Under the pieces are notes generated by a model. The model had not been told where the DNA came from. It ran no database searches and worked only from the letters and a program-made list of their open reading frames with translations. Shown in pieces: positions 10,203 to 21,300 of a stretch of 46,856 nt of DNA. The stretch spans positions 1 to 46,856 of the forward strand of contig JAFGVS010000031.1 in the NCBI GenBank assembly GCA_016937865.1, in the 5' to 3' direction. This DNA is from Alphaproteobacteria bacterium (lineage in GTDB: Bacteria; Pseudomonadota; Alphaproteobacteria; Rs-D84; NBLK01). The stretch's first letter is position 1. Each line of letters begins with the position of its first letter. Both the position numbers and the translations under genes were made by a program.

Positions 10203-10416
10203 AACTTTCCTTTTGGTTGTCCGTGCTTTCACGGGGTATCTGGTATAGGTGTATCCGCACCAGAAAGGTTTCTTTACAACAAAAATGCTTTTAACAAACG
10301 AGGCCATCTTAAGACATAAAACATTTTTTTTCAAGGAAAAAGGAGAAAAAGCTTTTATTGGAAGGCAAATTATGATAAAATAAGCAAGGAATAGAGAAGA
10401 AAACTTGAGGAATGAG

Positions 10417-12513
10417 ATGCGTAAATATCTGATTTTTAGTATTTTTGTACTGGTGGCGTCCATGGTGATGCCTCAAGAAAGTTTCGCCGAAAGAAGCGGC
10501 GGTACGAGTGCACGACGGGCGAAAGGGGCGACAAGTCCTAACCGTACCCGTATTAATGTCGGACGAACCGCGGGAGTTACCGGGGTTCTTGATAACAAAG
10601 ATTCATTGACTGGTGCGACAAATACATCGACTTTTACAACCGAAGCGGCAACAACAACATTAGATAACCAACAATGTGTCAATTCTATCACACAATGTTT
10701 GTCTGCCGATAATCTTTGTGGATCTGGTCTATTTAAATGTAAAGATGTTTTTGCCGATGGAGCAGCCCTGTTAGCTGATTCTCGAGGGCAGTCATGCTCA
10801 GATAAATTAACCAGCTGTCAATGCTATTATGCAAATGATCCTGCGGTACCGTTAACCGATTGTGCGTTTGTGTGGGATCAAGCTGTATTACAAATACAAG
10901 ATTCAGGGTATGATATGGGCCAATGTCAGTCTAAATTTATGACCTGCGCCAAAACGGAGTGTTCGGGCGCTAATTACAGTGCGTGTGTTGATTTGATTGA
11001 TACCGCGATAAATTCTGCTGGGGCTGATGACGAAATTGACACACAAGACTTTTTGAGAAATTGGTTAAATGATTCAACAGATCCATCTACGACGGCTCTG
11101 TCTACAGGGTTGCGTGGGTTATTAATGCAACGTTTAGCACGTTGTGAAGCGGATGTCTTGACGCAGTGCCAAGATTATGATCCGTTGATCCCAGCAGCAA
11201 ATGTAACGGCAGATAATACGATTTCACGGACATTAAATTATTTCTTCCAAGATTTTGCACGTAAAGCCAGTGAAGGGTTGATTGATTACCAAGAAACCCA
11301 TGCGAAAGATAAATGGTTAAAGGCAGAAGCTTGTGTGAACACCGTCGATCAATGTATGGCAAAACATTGTGGAGATGGTTATAAAAAATGTCTCCATGAA
11401 GATTCAACCGTTGATTTCGTTGCAGCAAATAACTTTAGAACGCTTTGCCAAACAGAAATGATTACATGCTCTGAAATACGTGTGGAAGTTGGATTGCCAG
11501 GCTATCAGTTCCTTCAAAATCCAGCAGTGGACGGTGTCGAAGCGGTTTGGAATGAATTTATCAGCAAGAAATTGTTGGCGCATGGAAATAAGGCAGCCAC
11601 AGATCGCCGTGAATTAGAACGGGAGCTCGATATCAAAATTGCGAATGCGCAACGAGAATGTGAATTAAGTGGTGGAGAATTTGGTTACACACAGGAAGCA
11701 CTCCTTAATTACCAAGTTAAATTTGGAAGTCAAACAGATGATTATAAAGGCGATAGTGGTCTTCTAAATAATAAAATTATGGATCATGATGGAGATGGTG
11801 TGCCAGATGTGTATCCAAGTGGAACAGACACGACACCAGATTCGACAGTATACGGGGCTCAGAGTAATGCAAATTCCGGTGGTGGAGAAAAAATGCAACG
11901 TTTCTATGATCGTCCAACCTGTATGTATACAGTGGTCTTGCAACGTGCCCATAGCATAATGGCCAAAGCAAGTAATGATCGTGGACGTGTTAAAGTAGAC
12001 ATGCGTCAAAATGGGGTGAAATGTAATGAAATGCTTTTCCCTGAGGCGCTTAAAGGCGAATCAAATATTTGGGCTGGTGTTCTTGGTGGTGTCATTGGTG
12101 GGGCCGCTGGTGTGGTTGGCGGACAGGTTGCGATTCAAAAAGAAGAGCAGAAGAATTTAAAAACAGCAGGTCTAGGCGTGGCCGGAACCGGTGGTGGTAT
12201 ACTTGCCGGGACCGCAATTCAACGGGCACAAATGATGAAAAAACTTTCTTGTGCAGTTGAAAATGCCCGCCGAGATGTAAATGGAGATCTTATTGGATCT
12301 ATTGGATATATTCCAGTAGCAAAATTTGGCGAATCCATCAGTTTGCCTCCAGTCAATGTGACGGAAACAGCCGGCGCAGGACGTAAAGCAGGCGTGGCCG
12401 GAAGAACAAGCAGTGGGACAAGTACAATGTTAAATGCGTTTGATGCGGTGGATGAATTTTATCGTGCGCATCCAGAGCTAGTTGTACAGCGCGGCGAATA
12501 CAACGCGAATTAA
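10417..12513 (+). CDS. Exported Cys-rich protein of unknown function
   Basis: Signal peptide MRKYLIFSIFVLVASMVMPQESFA, many Cys, DHDGDGVPDVYPSG motif, Gly-rich hydrophobic segment GVLGGVIGGAAGVVGGQVA. ATG at 10417 preferred over TTG at 10405. Confidence 0.75.
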   Translation: MRKYLIFSIFVLVASMVMPQESFAERSGGTSARRAKGATSPNRTRINVGRTAGVTGVLDNKDSLTGATNTSTFTTEAATTTLDNQQCVNSITQCLSADNLCGSGLFKCKDVFADGAALLADSRGQSCSDKLTSCQCYYANDPAVPLTDCAFVWDQAVLQIQDSGYDMGQCQSKFMTCAKTECSGANYSACVDLIDTAINSAGADDEIDTQDFLRNWLNDSTDPSTTALSTGLRGLLMQRLARCEADVLTQCQDYDPLIPAANVTADNTISRTLNYFFQDFARKASEGLIDYQETHAKDKWLKAEACVNTVDQCMAKHCGDGYKKCLHEDSTVDFVAANNFRTLCQTEMITCSEIRVEVGLPGYQFLQNPAVDGVEAVWNEFISKKLLAHGNKAATDRRELERELDIKIANAQRECELSGGEFGYTQEALLNYQVKFGSQTDDYKGDSGLLNNKIMDHDGDGVPDVYPSGTDTTPDSTVYGAQSNANSGGGEKMQRFYDRPTCMYTVVLQRAHSIMAKASNDRGRVKVDMRQNGVKCNEMLFPEALKGESNIWAGVLGGVIGGAAGVVGGQVAIQKEEQKNLKTAGLGVAGTGGGILAGTAIQRAQMMKKLSCAVENARRDVNGDLIGSIGYIPVAKFGESISLPPVNVTETAGAGRKAGVAGRTSSGTSTMLNAFDAVDEFYRAHPELVVQRGEYNAN

Positions 12514-12517
12514 ATTA

Positions 12518-12541
12518 AGAGCCTCATTCGAGGCTTTTTTT
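12518..12541 (+). terminator. Intrinsic terminator
   Basis: GAGCCTC-attc-GAGGCTTTTTTT. Confidence 0.8.
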
Positions 12542-12578
12542 CTTGCCTCTGAAATTTTTTAAGGTTATTCTCGTTGCC

Positions 12579-14348
12579 ATGGCTAAATCATTCTCACTTA
12601 CACGACACGACATTGCGTTATTCAAACGTTTGTGGCACTTGTCTCTTAAAATTTATTTTCCAACAATTTTGTTGGCAGTTGTTTTCATGTTAATTTCATC
12701 GGGGGGGGAAGCATACGTACTGTCCTTATTAAAGCCTTTGTTTGACGAAGCCTTTATGGATCAAAATTATCAGGCATTGGGGTTGATTTCAATGCAAGTC
12801 ATTGGCGTATTCTTTTTGAAAAGTGGATCTCTCTATGCGCATACATATTTAATGGGAGTTGTTGGTCTCAAAGCGACAAAAGAAATTCAGATCCGAATGT
12901 TTAAAAAATTCTTATCTATGGATATGAGTTTTTTTGGTCGTAAATCCTTTGGGATCTTACAAACACATTTTGGTTCAGATGCAACAGCACCAACGGCCTT
13001 TTTAGAATCATTTTTTACACGCTTTATGAAAGATATATTTACGATCCTATTCATGGTCGGCTTGATGGTATATGAGGCGCCACAGCTATCTTTAATCATC
13101 TTGGTTTTATTGCCAGCTATTTCCCTGCCTTTGGCTAAATTTGGAAAGCGCTATCGTTCCGTTTTTGGACAAGCACTGGAAAAAACAGAAGAATTTGGAA
13201 CTTATTTTCATCAAATTTTACAAAGCATTCCAATTGTTAAAATATATGTAAAAGAGCGCAAAGAAACAGAGCGAGCGACTGAATATTTAGATCAAATTTA
13301 TAGGCTATCTAAAAAGAACTTAAGGGTAGCATCTCGTGTGCGCCCAACCATGGAAACATTGGGCGGGATAGCAATGGGAGGGGCGCTCTTACTTGGAGGC
13401 TATCAAATTACCGCAGGACTGCTAACAACGGGGCAATTTGTAACCTTTTTGTCCGCCTTATTCGGGTCTTATCGCCCATTGAAATCAATTTCAGGCACAT
13501 TTGTACAAATGCAAGCCGCGATGAAAAACACAGAAAGATTATTTTCTATTTTGGATGAAAAATCAAAAATTCAAGACAAAAAAAATGCGAAAGTTTTAGC
13601 AGGTAAAAAATTGGGACTGACATTTGAAAATGTCACATTTGGATACGAGGCCGATAAACCTGTGATAAAAAATATGTCTTTAGAGGTTAAGCCCGGACAA
13701 ACGGTTGCCCTTGTTGGGACATCGGGGGGCGGAAAAAGTACGATTGTAGGGTTGATTCCACGTTTTTATGATGTTGATGAAGGGGCGGTCAAAATAAATG
13801 GTCAAAACATTAAAAATTTCACAATGCAATCTTTGCGAAAACACATGGCCTATGTGACCCAAGATACGATGTTATTTGAGGGATCTATTGCAGAAAACAT
13901 TGCCTATGGGGCGACGGGAAAAGTCAGTCGCAAAGACATTATCAAGGCTGCCAAATACGCAGCGGCAGATGAGTTTATCGAAGGTTTTGAAAAAGGATAC
14001 GACCAGCCTGTCGGAGAACGTGGGGGACGTTTGTCCGGTGGGCAAAAACAACGCATTTCAATCGCACGTGCTTTGTTAAAAGATGCGCCAATCTTATTGT
14101 TGGACGAAGCAACATCTGCATTGGATACAAAGTCTGAATCGATTGTGCAAAAAGCATTACAAACATTGATGAAAAATCGGACAACAATTGTGATTGCGCA
14201 TCGACTTTCCACGATTATCAATGCGGATAAGATTGTTGTTGTGGATAATGGTATGGTTGTTGAAGAAGGCACACATGAGGCGCTGTTGAAAAAGAATGGC
14301 TATTATGCAAAGCTTTATCAAATGCAACTAAAAAAGAAAGCCTCATAA
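12579..14348 (+). CDS. MsbA-like ABC transporter (fused TMD-NBD)
   Basis: Walker A GTSGGGKST, signature LSGGQKQRISIARAL, Walker B ILLLDEATSALD. ATG at 12579 assumed. Confidence 0.9.
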   Translation: MAKSFSLTRHDIALFKRLWHLSLKIYFPTILLAVVFMLISSGGEAYVLSLLKPLFDEAFMDQNYQALGLISMQVIGVFFLKSGSLYAHTYLMGVVGLKATKEIQIRMFKKFLSMDMSFFGRKSFGILQTHFGSDATAPTAFLESFFTRFMKDIFTILFMVGLMVYEAPQLSLIILVLLPAISLPLAKFGKRYRSVFGQALEKTEEFGTYFHQILQSIPIVKIYVKERKETERATEYLDQIYRLSKKNLRVASRVRPTMETLGGIAMGGALLLGGYQITAGLLTTGQFVTFLSALFGSYRPLKSISGTFVQMQAAMKNTERLFSILDEKSKIQDKKNAKVLAGKKLGLTFENVTFGYEADKPVIKNMSLEVKPGQTVALVGTSGGGKSTIVGLIPRFYDVDEGAVKINGQNIKNFTMQSLRKHMAYVTQDTMLFEGSIAENIAYGATGKVSRKDIIKAAKYAAADEFIEGFEKGYDQPVGERGGRLSGGQKQRISIARALLKDAPILLLDEATSALDTKSESIVQKALQTLMKNRTTIVIAHRLSTIINADKIVVVDNGMVVEEGTHEALLKKNGYYAKLYQMQLKKKAS

Positions 14349-14447
14349 GTCAGTGCACGGTTGTTTTTTTCCGGATTTTCAATTTATATTGGACTTTTGT
14401 CTGTGGGTTTGTTAAAAAGTGCATAACCCTAAAACAAAGAGGTTCAT

Positions 14448-15035
14448 ATGCGTTTTCTATTTGTCTGTTTATATTTAATATCTTTTTCCGCTTCTGCCGC
14501 TTTTCTGTCTGTCTCAACAGATGTCATGGGACTGGCTAATGAGGAGGGGGTTTCCGGAACCGTTTCTTTTCATTTTGATATTCAAAAAGAGATGCGCTTA
14601 GAATTAAGTCATACAATGCAAGAAACAGAAAAAAATAATATAACGATGGATTATATTTCAACCGGAGCCACAAATCTAACAAATGTGACGGCAGATAGTA
14701 CGGCAAATTTTCAAGTGACCTTTGTTTCTTTGTATTACGACTTTAAACCAGAAGAAAAATTTTCGCCTTTTTTAGGGCTTGGACTTGGGGTTGGAGAAAT
14801 TGGCTATCGATTAGAAAATATTCAACATACCGGTGCCATCACATTTCCGTTTATCGAAGAATCAGAAACAAATATGATGGTAAAATTATCTTTCGGGATG
14901 CGTTATACATTTAATAAAAACTTTGAGTCTTTTTTACAATATGATACATTTAAATCTTCCTTCATGGATGAAGTAAAAAGCAAAGGATTAATCTCTGACT
15001 CACAGTTGAATTTAGGGTTGCGCATGCGATTCTAA
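14448..15035 (+). CDS. Outer-membrane beta-barrel-like protein
   Basis: Signal peptide ending SASAAFLS, alternating strands (VSLYYDFKPEEKFSPFLGLGLGVGEIGYRL), C-terminal LNLGLRMRF ending in F. Confidence 0.7.
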   Translation: MRFLFVCLYLISFSASAAFLSVSTDVMGLANEEGVSGTVSFHFDIQKEMRLELSHTMQETEKNNITMDYISTGATNLTNVTADSTANFQVTFVSLYYDFKPEEKFSPFLGLGLGVGEIGYRLENIQHTGAITFPFIEESETNMMVKLSFGMRYTFNKNFESFLQYDTFKSSFMDEVKSKGLISDSQLNLGLRMRF

Positions 15036-15177
15036 AGCCAGATTAAAGGCTTTTAATTTAGATAAAAAGGCATGATCCATTTTCTCCTGCGCACCAAATG
15101 TCTATATGACCTAAAAATCGCTTGATTCACACACAGAAGATCTTTAATCTCGAAGTAGAGAGAAAAGGAGATCAGAA

Positions 15178-15345
15178 ATGCGCTATTTTATTTTAATTTT
15201 ACCTTTAATCATGGTCACAGGATGCTCATGTTTCAGATCATGTCATTGCACACCAGAAATCGAAGAAAACGAAAAACTGATTGTGCCACCAGAGCTTCAA
15301 ACAAATAAGTCGATTTTACTGGAACGAAGAAACAGCAAGAAATAA
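15178..15345 (+). CDS. Small lipoprotein, 55 aa (not in ORF track)
   Basis: MRYFILILPLIMVTGCSCFRSCHCTPEIEENEKLIVPPELQTNKSILLERRNSKK; lipobox VTGC and an AAGGAG RBS. Confidence 0.7.
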   Translation: MRYFILILPLIMVTGCSCFRSCHCTPEIEENEKLIVPPELQTNKSILLERRNSKK

Positions 15346-15351
15346 ACATAA

Positions 15352-18300
15352 ATGCAGATATTCTTGTTAATGCTTTTGTCGACATTTATGGGCGGATATC
15401 ATTATCTGTCCAGCCCTGCCTTAAATATAGGGCATGATTTTTTACCTGAATCTGTACGAACAAAAACGCTAATTATGTGCGTAATTAACGAGCAGAAAAA
15501 AGCCCTAGATGACAATTCAAAAAACCTACGTGAAAACGGGTATGAATTTGAAAAAACGGCGCCTTGTGCAAAATCTAAAGATGTCATCACAACAAAGTTT
15601 TGCATGCAGGACGGCCAAATATCTCCTGATTGTTATGGGCAGGAGGGAAGTGGTGAAGAGTCCAATTATCTATCAGATCACTATTTTATCACGCGAACGG
15701 ACTTACCTAAGGACATGTCGCAAAGTACGGCATTGGATTATATTAAGAAAATGTCTGGTGGTTTGCCTAATTTAGGTTTATTGTTCAAAGGGGAGGATGA
15801 TAAGTACGTTGTTTTAAATCCACAAACAATGACAGAAACCGTTTCAATCCCAGAACAGCTTATCGGGGCCAACAGCCTTCGGAAACATCAAATCGTCTAC
15901 TTCTCACATCATACCCCTTCGGAAGTGGAGGCAATTGCAGAAAGTTCTGAGTGGGAAGCGTTGAAATGTAGCAAAGAATCAGACATTAAGGTTTTTGATG
16001 GCGAAACGCAAACATGGGGATGCCGGCCATTCGACAACTTTAAAAAATGTTTCGGCGATACCATTGAAGATTCAAAAGGAAACTGTATTCCAAATCTAGG
16101 AAAGAAAATAACATGTTCATCGGATGAGCGTGCAACATTTAATTATGAGGCACTGGCGTGGGAATGTAAACGAAAAGTGTCAGTCGTTTGTCAGGCGAAT
16201 GAAACGTTGGGGTGGAACGGCAGTAAATATGTGTGTATGTATAATGAAAAATTTACCGGAAAAGATTGTGAAGATCTTGTGTTTAATGATACGACCCAAG
16301 ATTGGGAAACGGTTCGTTTGGGGGGATCTGCCGCCGGCTATCCGTGTGGTGCATGTGAAATTAATCAAAGCGGGACGTGTGATGACACGTGTTTCCCAGA
16401 TCCGTCAACTATTCCAGAAAACTTGTGTGCTGGACCTAATTGCGCGTACGAATGTGATACAGAAGAAGGGTGCGGCTGGATTAAGGATTGTAATGGGGGG
16501 CAAAATTGCTCTGATTACAAGACAATTTATTGGGAATCAAACGCAAATAAATGGCATTGTGTAAATTGTTATCCTCTAAAAGTGAAAAAACAGTTCAAAA
16601 GGGGGGACACAGGATGTTTTAGTGCAACGATTCGCGATACAGAAGGATTGATTTCGATTGAATCATGTGATCACAATGGGGCTCAGTATCAAGGAGGCGT
16701 TTCAGGGGATAGTTGTACGCTTCAAGAAAATGATAAAAAAGAATATGAATTACAATGTGTTTTCACAGGTTCTGGGGAATTTGGGGAAGACGGAAGTGGA
16801 GAAAAAAGATTTTTTTGTGATACGGACGATATCAATGACACCAATATATGTGGTTCTCTCAGCAATACAACCTGGGCATGGTATGAGTATCAGGGGAAAT
16901 CACCAGGGTGTATGGATCCGTATGATCAGGACACGGATTTACAGGTTTTAAATAAAGATACGACAAAAATCCCTACTTTATATGATTATAATGGTAAAAA
17001 ATATACATTTGGCTGTCCTTCGGGGTATTACAGACCGCGGACAGCAAAAGGTCAACAATTACAAGCGTGTAAAAAAAGAGTTTGTGATAATTTGCCTGAG
17101 AATAATCAACAGCTGACCCCTACTTATTCAGAAAGACGAACGGCCGATGGACAGGACTGTAAAGCCGGTTATATTGATATTTTAAGAACAAGCCTTTACA
17201 CACATGAAGGGGAGTGTTTTTATTGTTGGATTCCACCAGAAGATTTTGAAGAACCAGGGCCAAAAGAAAGAAATTACGTGTGGAAACTACCGCCAGATAA
17301 AATAGAAATAGAATATTTCTCAGTGCAAACCACAACAAAATCGGGACAATACGATCAAACGTCAACGTTTGAACATTATACAGCATGCGAAAAAGGGAAT
17401 CAGTGTCAAGAGTGGAAAACATCCCCAGGGGCGTATGCGGAAATTTCATGTTATAAAGATGACGATGGGTTTTGTCTAGACGCACCGTCTGCACATAACA
17501 GCCCACCAGGATGGCAGCGCACTTGGTCAAACGGCGCATGGTCAGATCCAACACCAAACTGGTGTAACGATAGTGGAACCCCGAATTTTCCACAAGATGA
17601 AAGTGGACAGCTCTTAAACACGTGGGACACCAAAAGTCAGGGACGTTGCCCGCCAAATTATCAGACCAAGCTAAACGGGCGCGTGGCAAACGGTGTTTTC
17701 ACTGCGTGTCTATATTGTTTACCCCAACCTTTTAAAGTGTCGGAAGTTTCTTCTTTACTAAGTGGTGATCCAAATCCACTCCCTACCGATCCAGAAGGAG
17801 ACCCCATAATTGAGAAACCACAACAACCCGGGGCATGGCAATTAAACCGGTGTTATGATGATGTGGCAGAATCAGAATATTCCCTTGCGGATTTATCAAA
17901 TGTTACGAAATGGACAGATCCAGATTATAGCGGGCTTAAATACGCTTACGCACCGAACTATTGTGACATCTCAATCGTTTCCGAAGGCTGCGCTTTGGGG
18001 ACAAAAAGAAGCTGGGTTGGGGGCTGGAGCAATTGTGAACCAAATCTTTGTCGGTCGGAAGACAAAGACAGAACAGGTATGAATATCCCGATGTTATTTA
18101 AAGATGGTGACGGGAATTACTGTGTTTATATGTGGCGCCCGCCATATAATGGAGTACCGCCATATCGGGATGAAAATAGTACATTTTCGGATTGGTCTGC
18201 ATATTATTACAAAGAGATAATATGGCATACGGACGGTACGAATTATATAGATTATCTCAATGATCATGATCACGATGGACAAATATCAGGGTTATATCCA

Positions 18301-21300
18301 AGAGGGGAGAATCTCGATGATGATGGATATTATCTGGATAAAGACCTGGAATACAACGAAGACGGTCATAATTACACATGGGCGGATGAAACCGGGTGGA
18401 CACGCAAACAAATTTGGTGTGGCACGACCCCAACCATAAATGACATCCAGCCAGATTCGTTATTCCCAACAACCGGACAGCTCGAAGGATCCGGTGCGGA
18501 GGCCTGTTATAACACTGTACAACCAACGTTATCTGTGTGGAAGACATGTAAATCAATGTATTGTGAATCAACAGATTGTATGTCAAATTCAGAATTTAAA
18601 ACATGTCTTTTCACAGAATGTACAAATAATGCCGGATGTGTCAAAAATACAGAAGCAAACGATTTTGAGTTTTGTACAGTAGGTCAACCAAGTATCAGCC
18701 CTTGGGATCCGGCAACGGGATGGCAAGACTGTGAAACAAATTGGTGTCGAGATGAGCCAGGTAGAAAGCAAGGTAAGTATATAAAAGTTTTGGATGAAGA
18801 AGAAACGTGTCTATATGCGTGGAAACCTGAATACGTGGAAAGTCTTTGGGAAAACTGGAAAAACACGTATGCCTTTGATGTGCCAGGTACGGATGAAACG
18901 ATCTATTTAGAAGAGGCTGTTGTTGTTGCTTCAAATTGCTGCGTTGAAGGGGCTGACAGCTATTTGCAGGATGGTGGTGAAATAGTCTTTAATACGGGGT
19001 TCAAGGTCATTTGGGAATCAGATACTGTCGGGTGGAAAATCAGACCGAACTGGTGTGATGGGGAAGGTTTGGCAGATACGATGTATCCGAAAAAAGCGGC
19101 GTTTTATCCATGGACGGCAAAACGTGACGAGGTAAATTGGTGTCTTAAAAAAACTCAAGCTTCTTTTGAAAATTGGGGGACGTGCAAAACAACAAGCAAT
19201 TGTCCTGGGGGCGATTGCAAAACAGATGCTTTTCAAACGTGTTTGTATGAAGCATGTATTGGCAGTGCAGAATGTCCATTTAGTAACGCGGTCGAAACAA
19301 GTGCGATCTGTTCATCGGGGGATCAAATTTCAAATTGGGAAGGGGGCGTCGATGGTCGGGGATGGCTCGATTGTGGATTTAATTGGTGTGATGATGCAAC
19401 AAAAACAGACGATCCAGCTTTAACAAATTATCCATGGACAGCCCGTGTGGTTGGGACCTGCTTGAAACCCGTACGTTCAAGTGTAGAAATATGGAATACG
19501 TGTAAAGCAGCCCATTGTCCTTCAAGTACCTGTTCTGGGAATATTCTGTTCCAAACATGTTTATATGAAAAATGCAAAACAGACGCGGTGTGTTTAGAAA
19601 CAACAGACCCAGAATGGAGTCTGCAAACAGTACAAGCGGGCAAGCCAATAAAACAAGTCTGGGATGGCACGGCGCTAACAGGCGGTTGGGGAGAAAAAGA
19701 GCTTAATTTCTGTTCGGGAAATAATGCGCCAGCAGAAAATCTTAGCCAGCTATTTGTGACACAGAGAACGGTTGAATCTGAATTATGTGCAGATATTTGG
19801 TTGCCAGATTATGGAACATGGGATGGATTAAGAACGAAACCAACATGGGAAAGTTTTGATAATACAACGGACATCGAAAGTTTTGACTTTCTCAGCTGTA
19901 CAGGAACGTGTCCAACAGACGCGCAAACAGAAACGGCATTAGGATGCACACTATCTTTCACGCGTCGGACATGGCTAGAAAAAACGATTGGTTGGCCCGC
20001 CACATGCGATACAGAGATCGGGAAATGTGCTTTTGAAACACCACAAACAAACTTTTTCCGTATTAAAGATACAAAAATAGATCCGGAATGTATCCGATAT
20101 TATCGTCCGACGTGGGATTTGTGGAGCGGTGGCCCTCAAGGGGCATGGGATGTAGGAGAAATTCCTAAAATAGAAAAATACTGTGACGATAATCCTGGCG
20201 TAACGGAATGTAAAAACGCAGCCGAAAAAACGAGTGATGGCTGTCCGCATTCTTCCTTACAGGAAAGAACATGGACAAATGATGTGTGGCCAGATACGTG
20301 TACTGTAAAATGGTGTAATGTTACCGCGACGGATCCAACGGGATCAAACGATCGACTTTTGGTGAGCGATGGCGGATGCGCAAAATTATGGCGCCCGGGC
20401 CATAGTGTTTGGAAAGACTACAAGGACACCGGAACATGGAATGCGTATAAGGCGGATCAGACTGCATTTAAACCACATCCATGTGATAAAGACAATTGCC
20501 CAGTAGATTTCGGAAAAGAAACAGATAATAATGAATGTTTATTAACGTCCAGATATCGAAACTGGAATGACGATGGCGGGTGGAGTGATTGTACATCTGT
20601 GACATGGTGTGGGGCTCCTCCAAGTCCAAGCGACGAAGATAAAAGATTTTTAGTCGATGATGGGGCTTGTGGAAAATTGTGGCGTCCGGATTATACGACA
20701 TGGATAGCCGAAACGTACGCAACAACGGCAACGTGGGAGGCGCACAACGCAAATAATAATACATTTGCGCCATATAATTGTAGTTCGGATACTAACTGTC
20801 CGACGGATTATGATGATGGATTGTCGGGTTATGCATTTGAAATAGACAACACAGGTTGCTTAACTTTTAAATACCGCAGGTGGGAAGATGCAACAGGTTG
20901 GTTAGACTCAGATGGGGCAAATACGTGTGAGCATGTAATCAATAAATGTACAACACCATCTGAAGAAGCAACGAAGCCTGCGCATTATTTCCATAAAACA
21001 GACGGTGCATGCGTTCGTTACTATCGCCCAAGCTATAAACTCTGGATCGGTGGTAGTTATTTTGATAGATTAATACGTTCTTGGAAGAATAAAACGTATA
21101 ATGCATGGAGTGATGGGAATCTTGCAGAAATGGAGGCGTACTGTGATGCCAACTCAAGTGCGGATGAGTGTCAAGACAACGAAAACATATCAACAGATAA
21201 TACAGGGTGTACGTTAGGTTTCTTAGAACGCAACTGGGACAACGCAGTAGGGTGGACCGGATGTACACATGAAATCAGGGAATGCAGCGGGGAAGAAGCC

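Noticed and set aside
10417-15345. Type I secretion system for the giant protein using the ABC transporter
   Set aside because: The ABC protein looks like MsbA; no membrane fusion protein or TolC-like gene is present, so only loose locus association is claimed.
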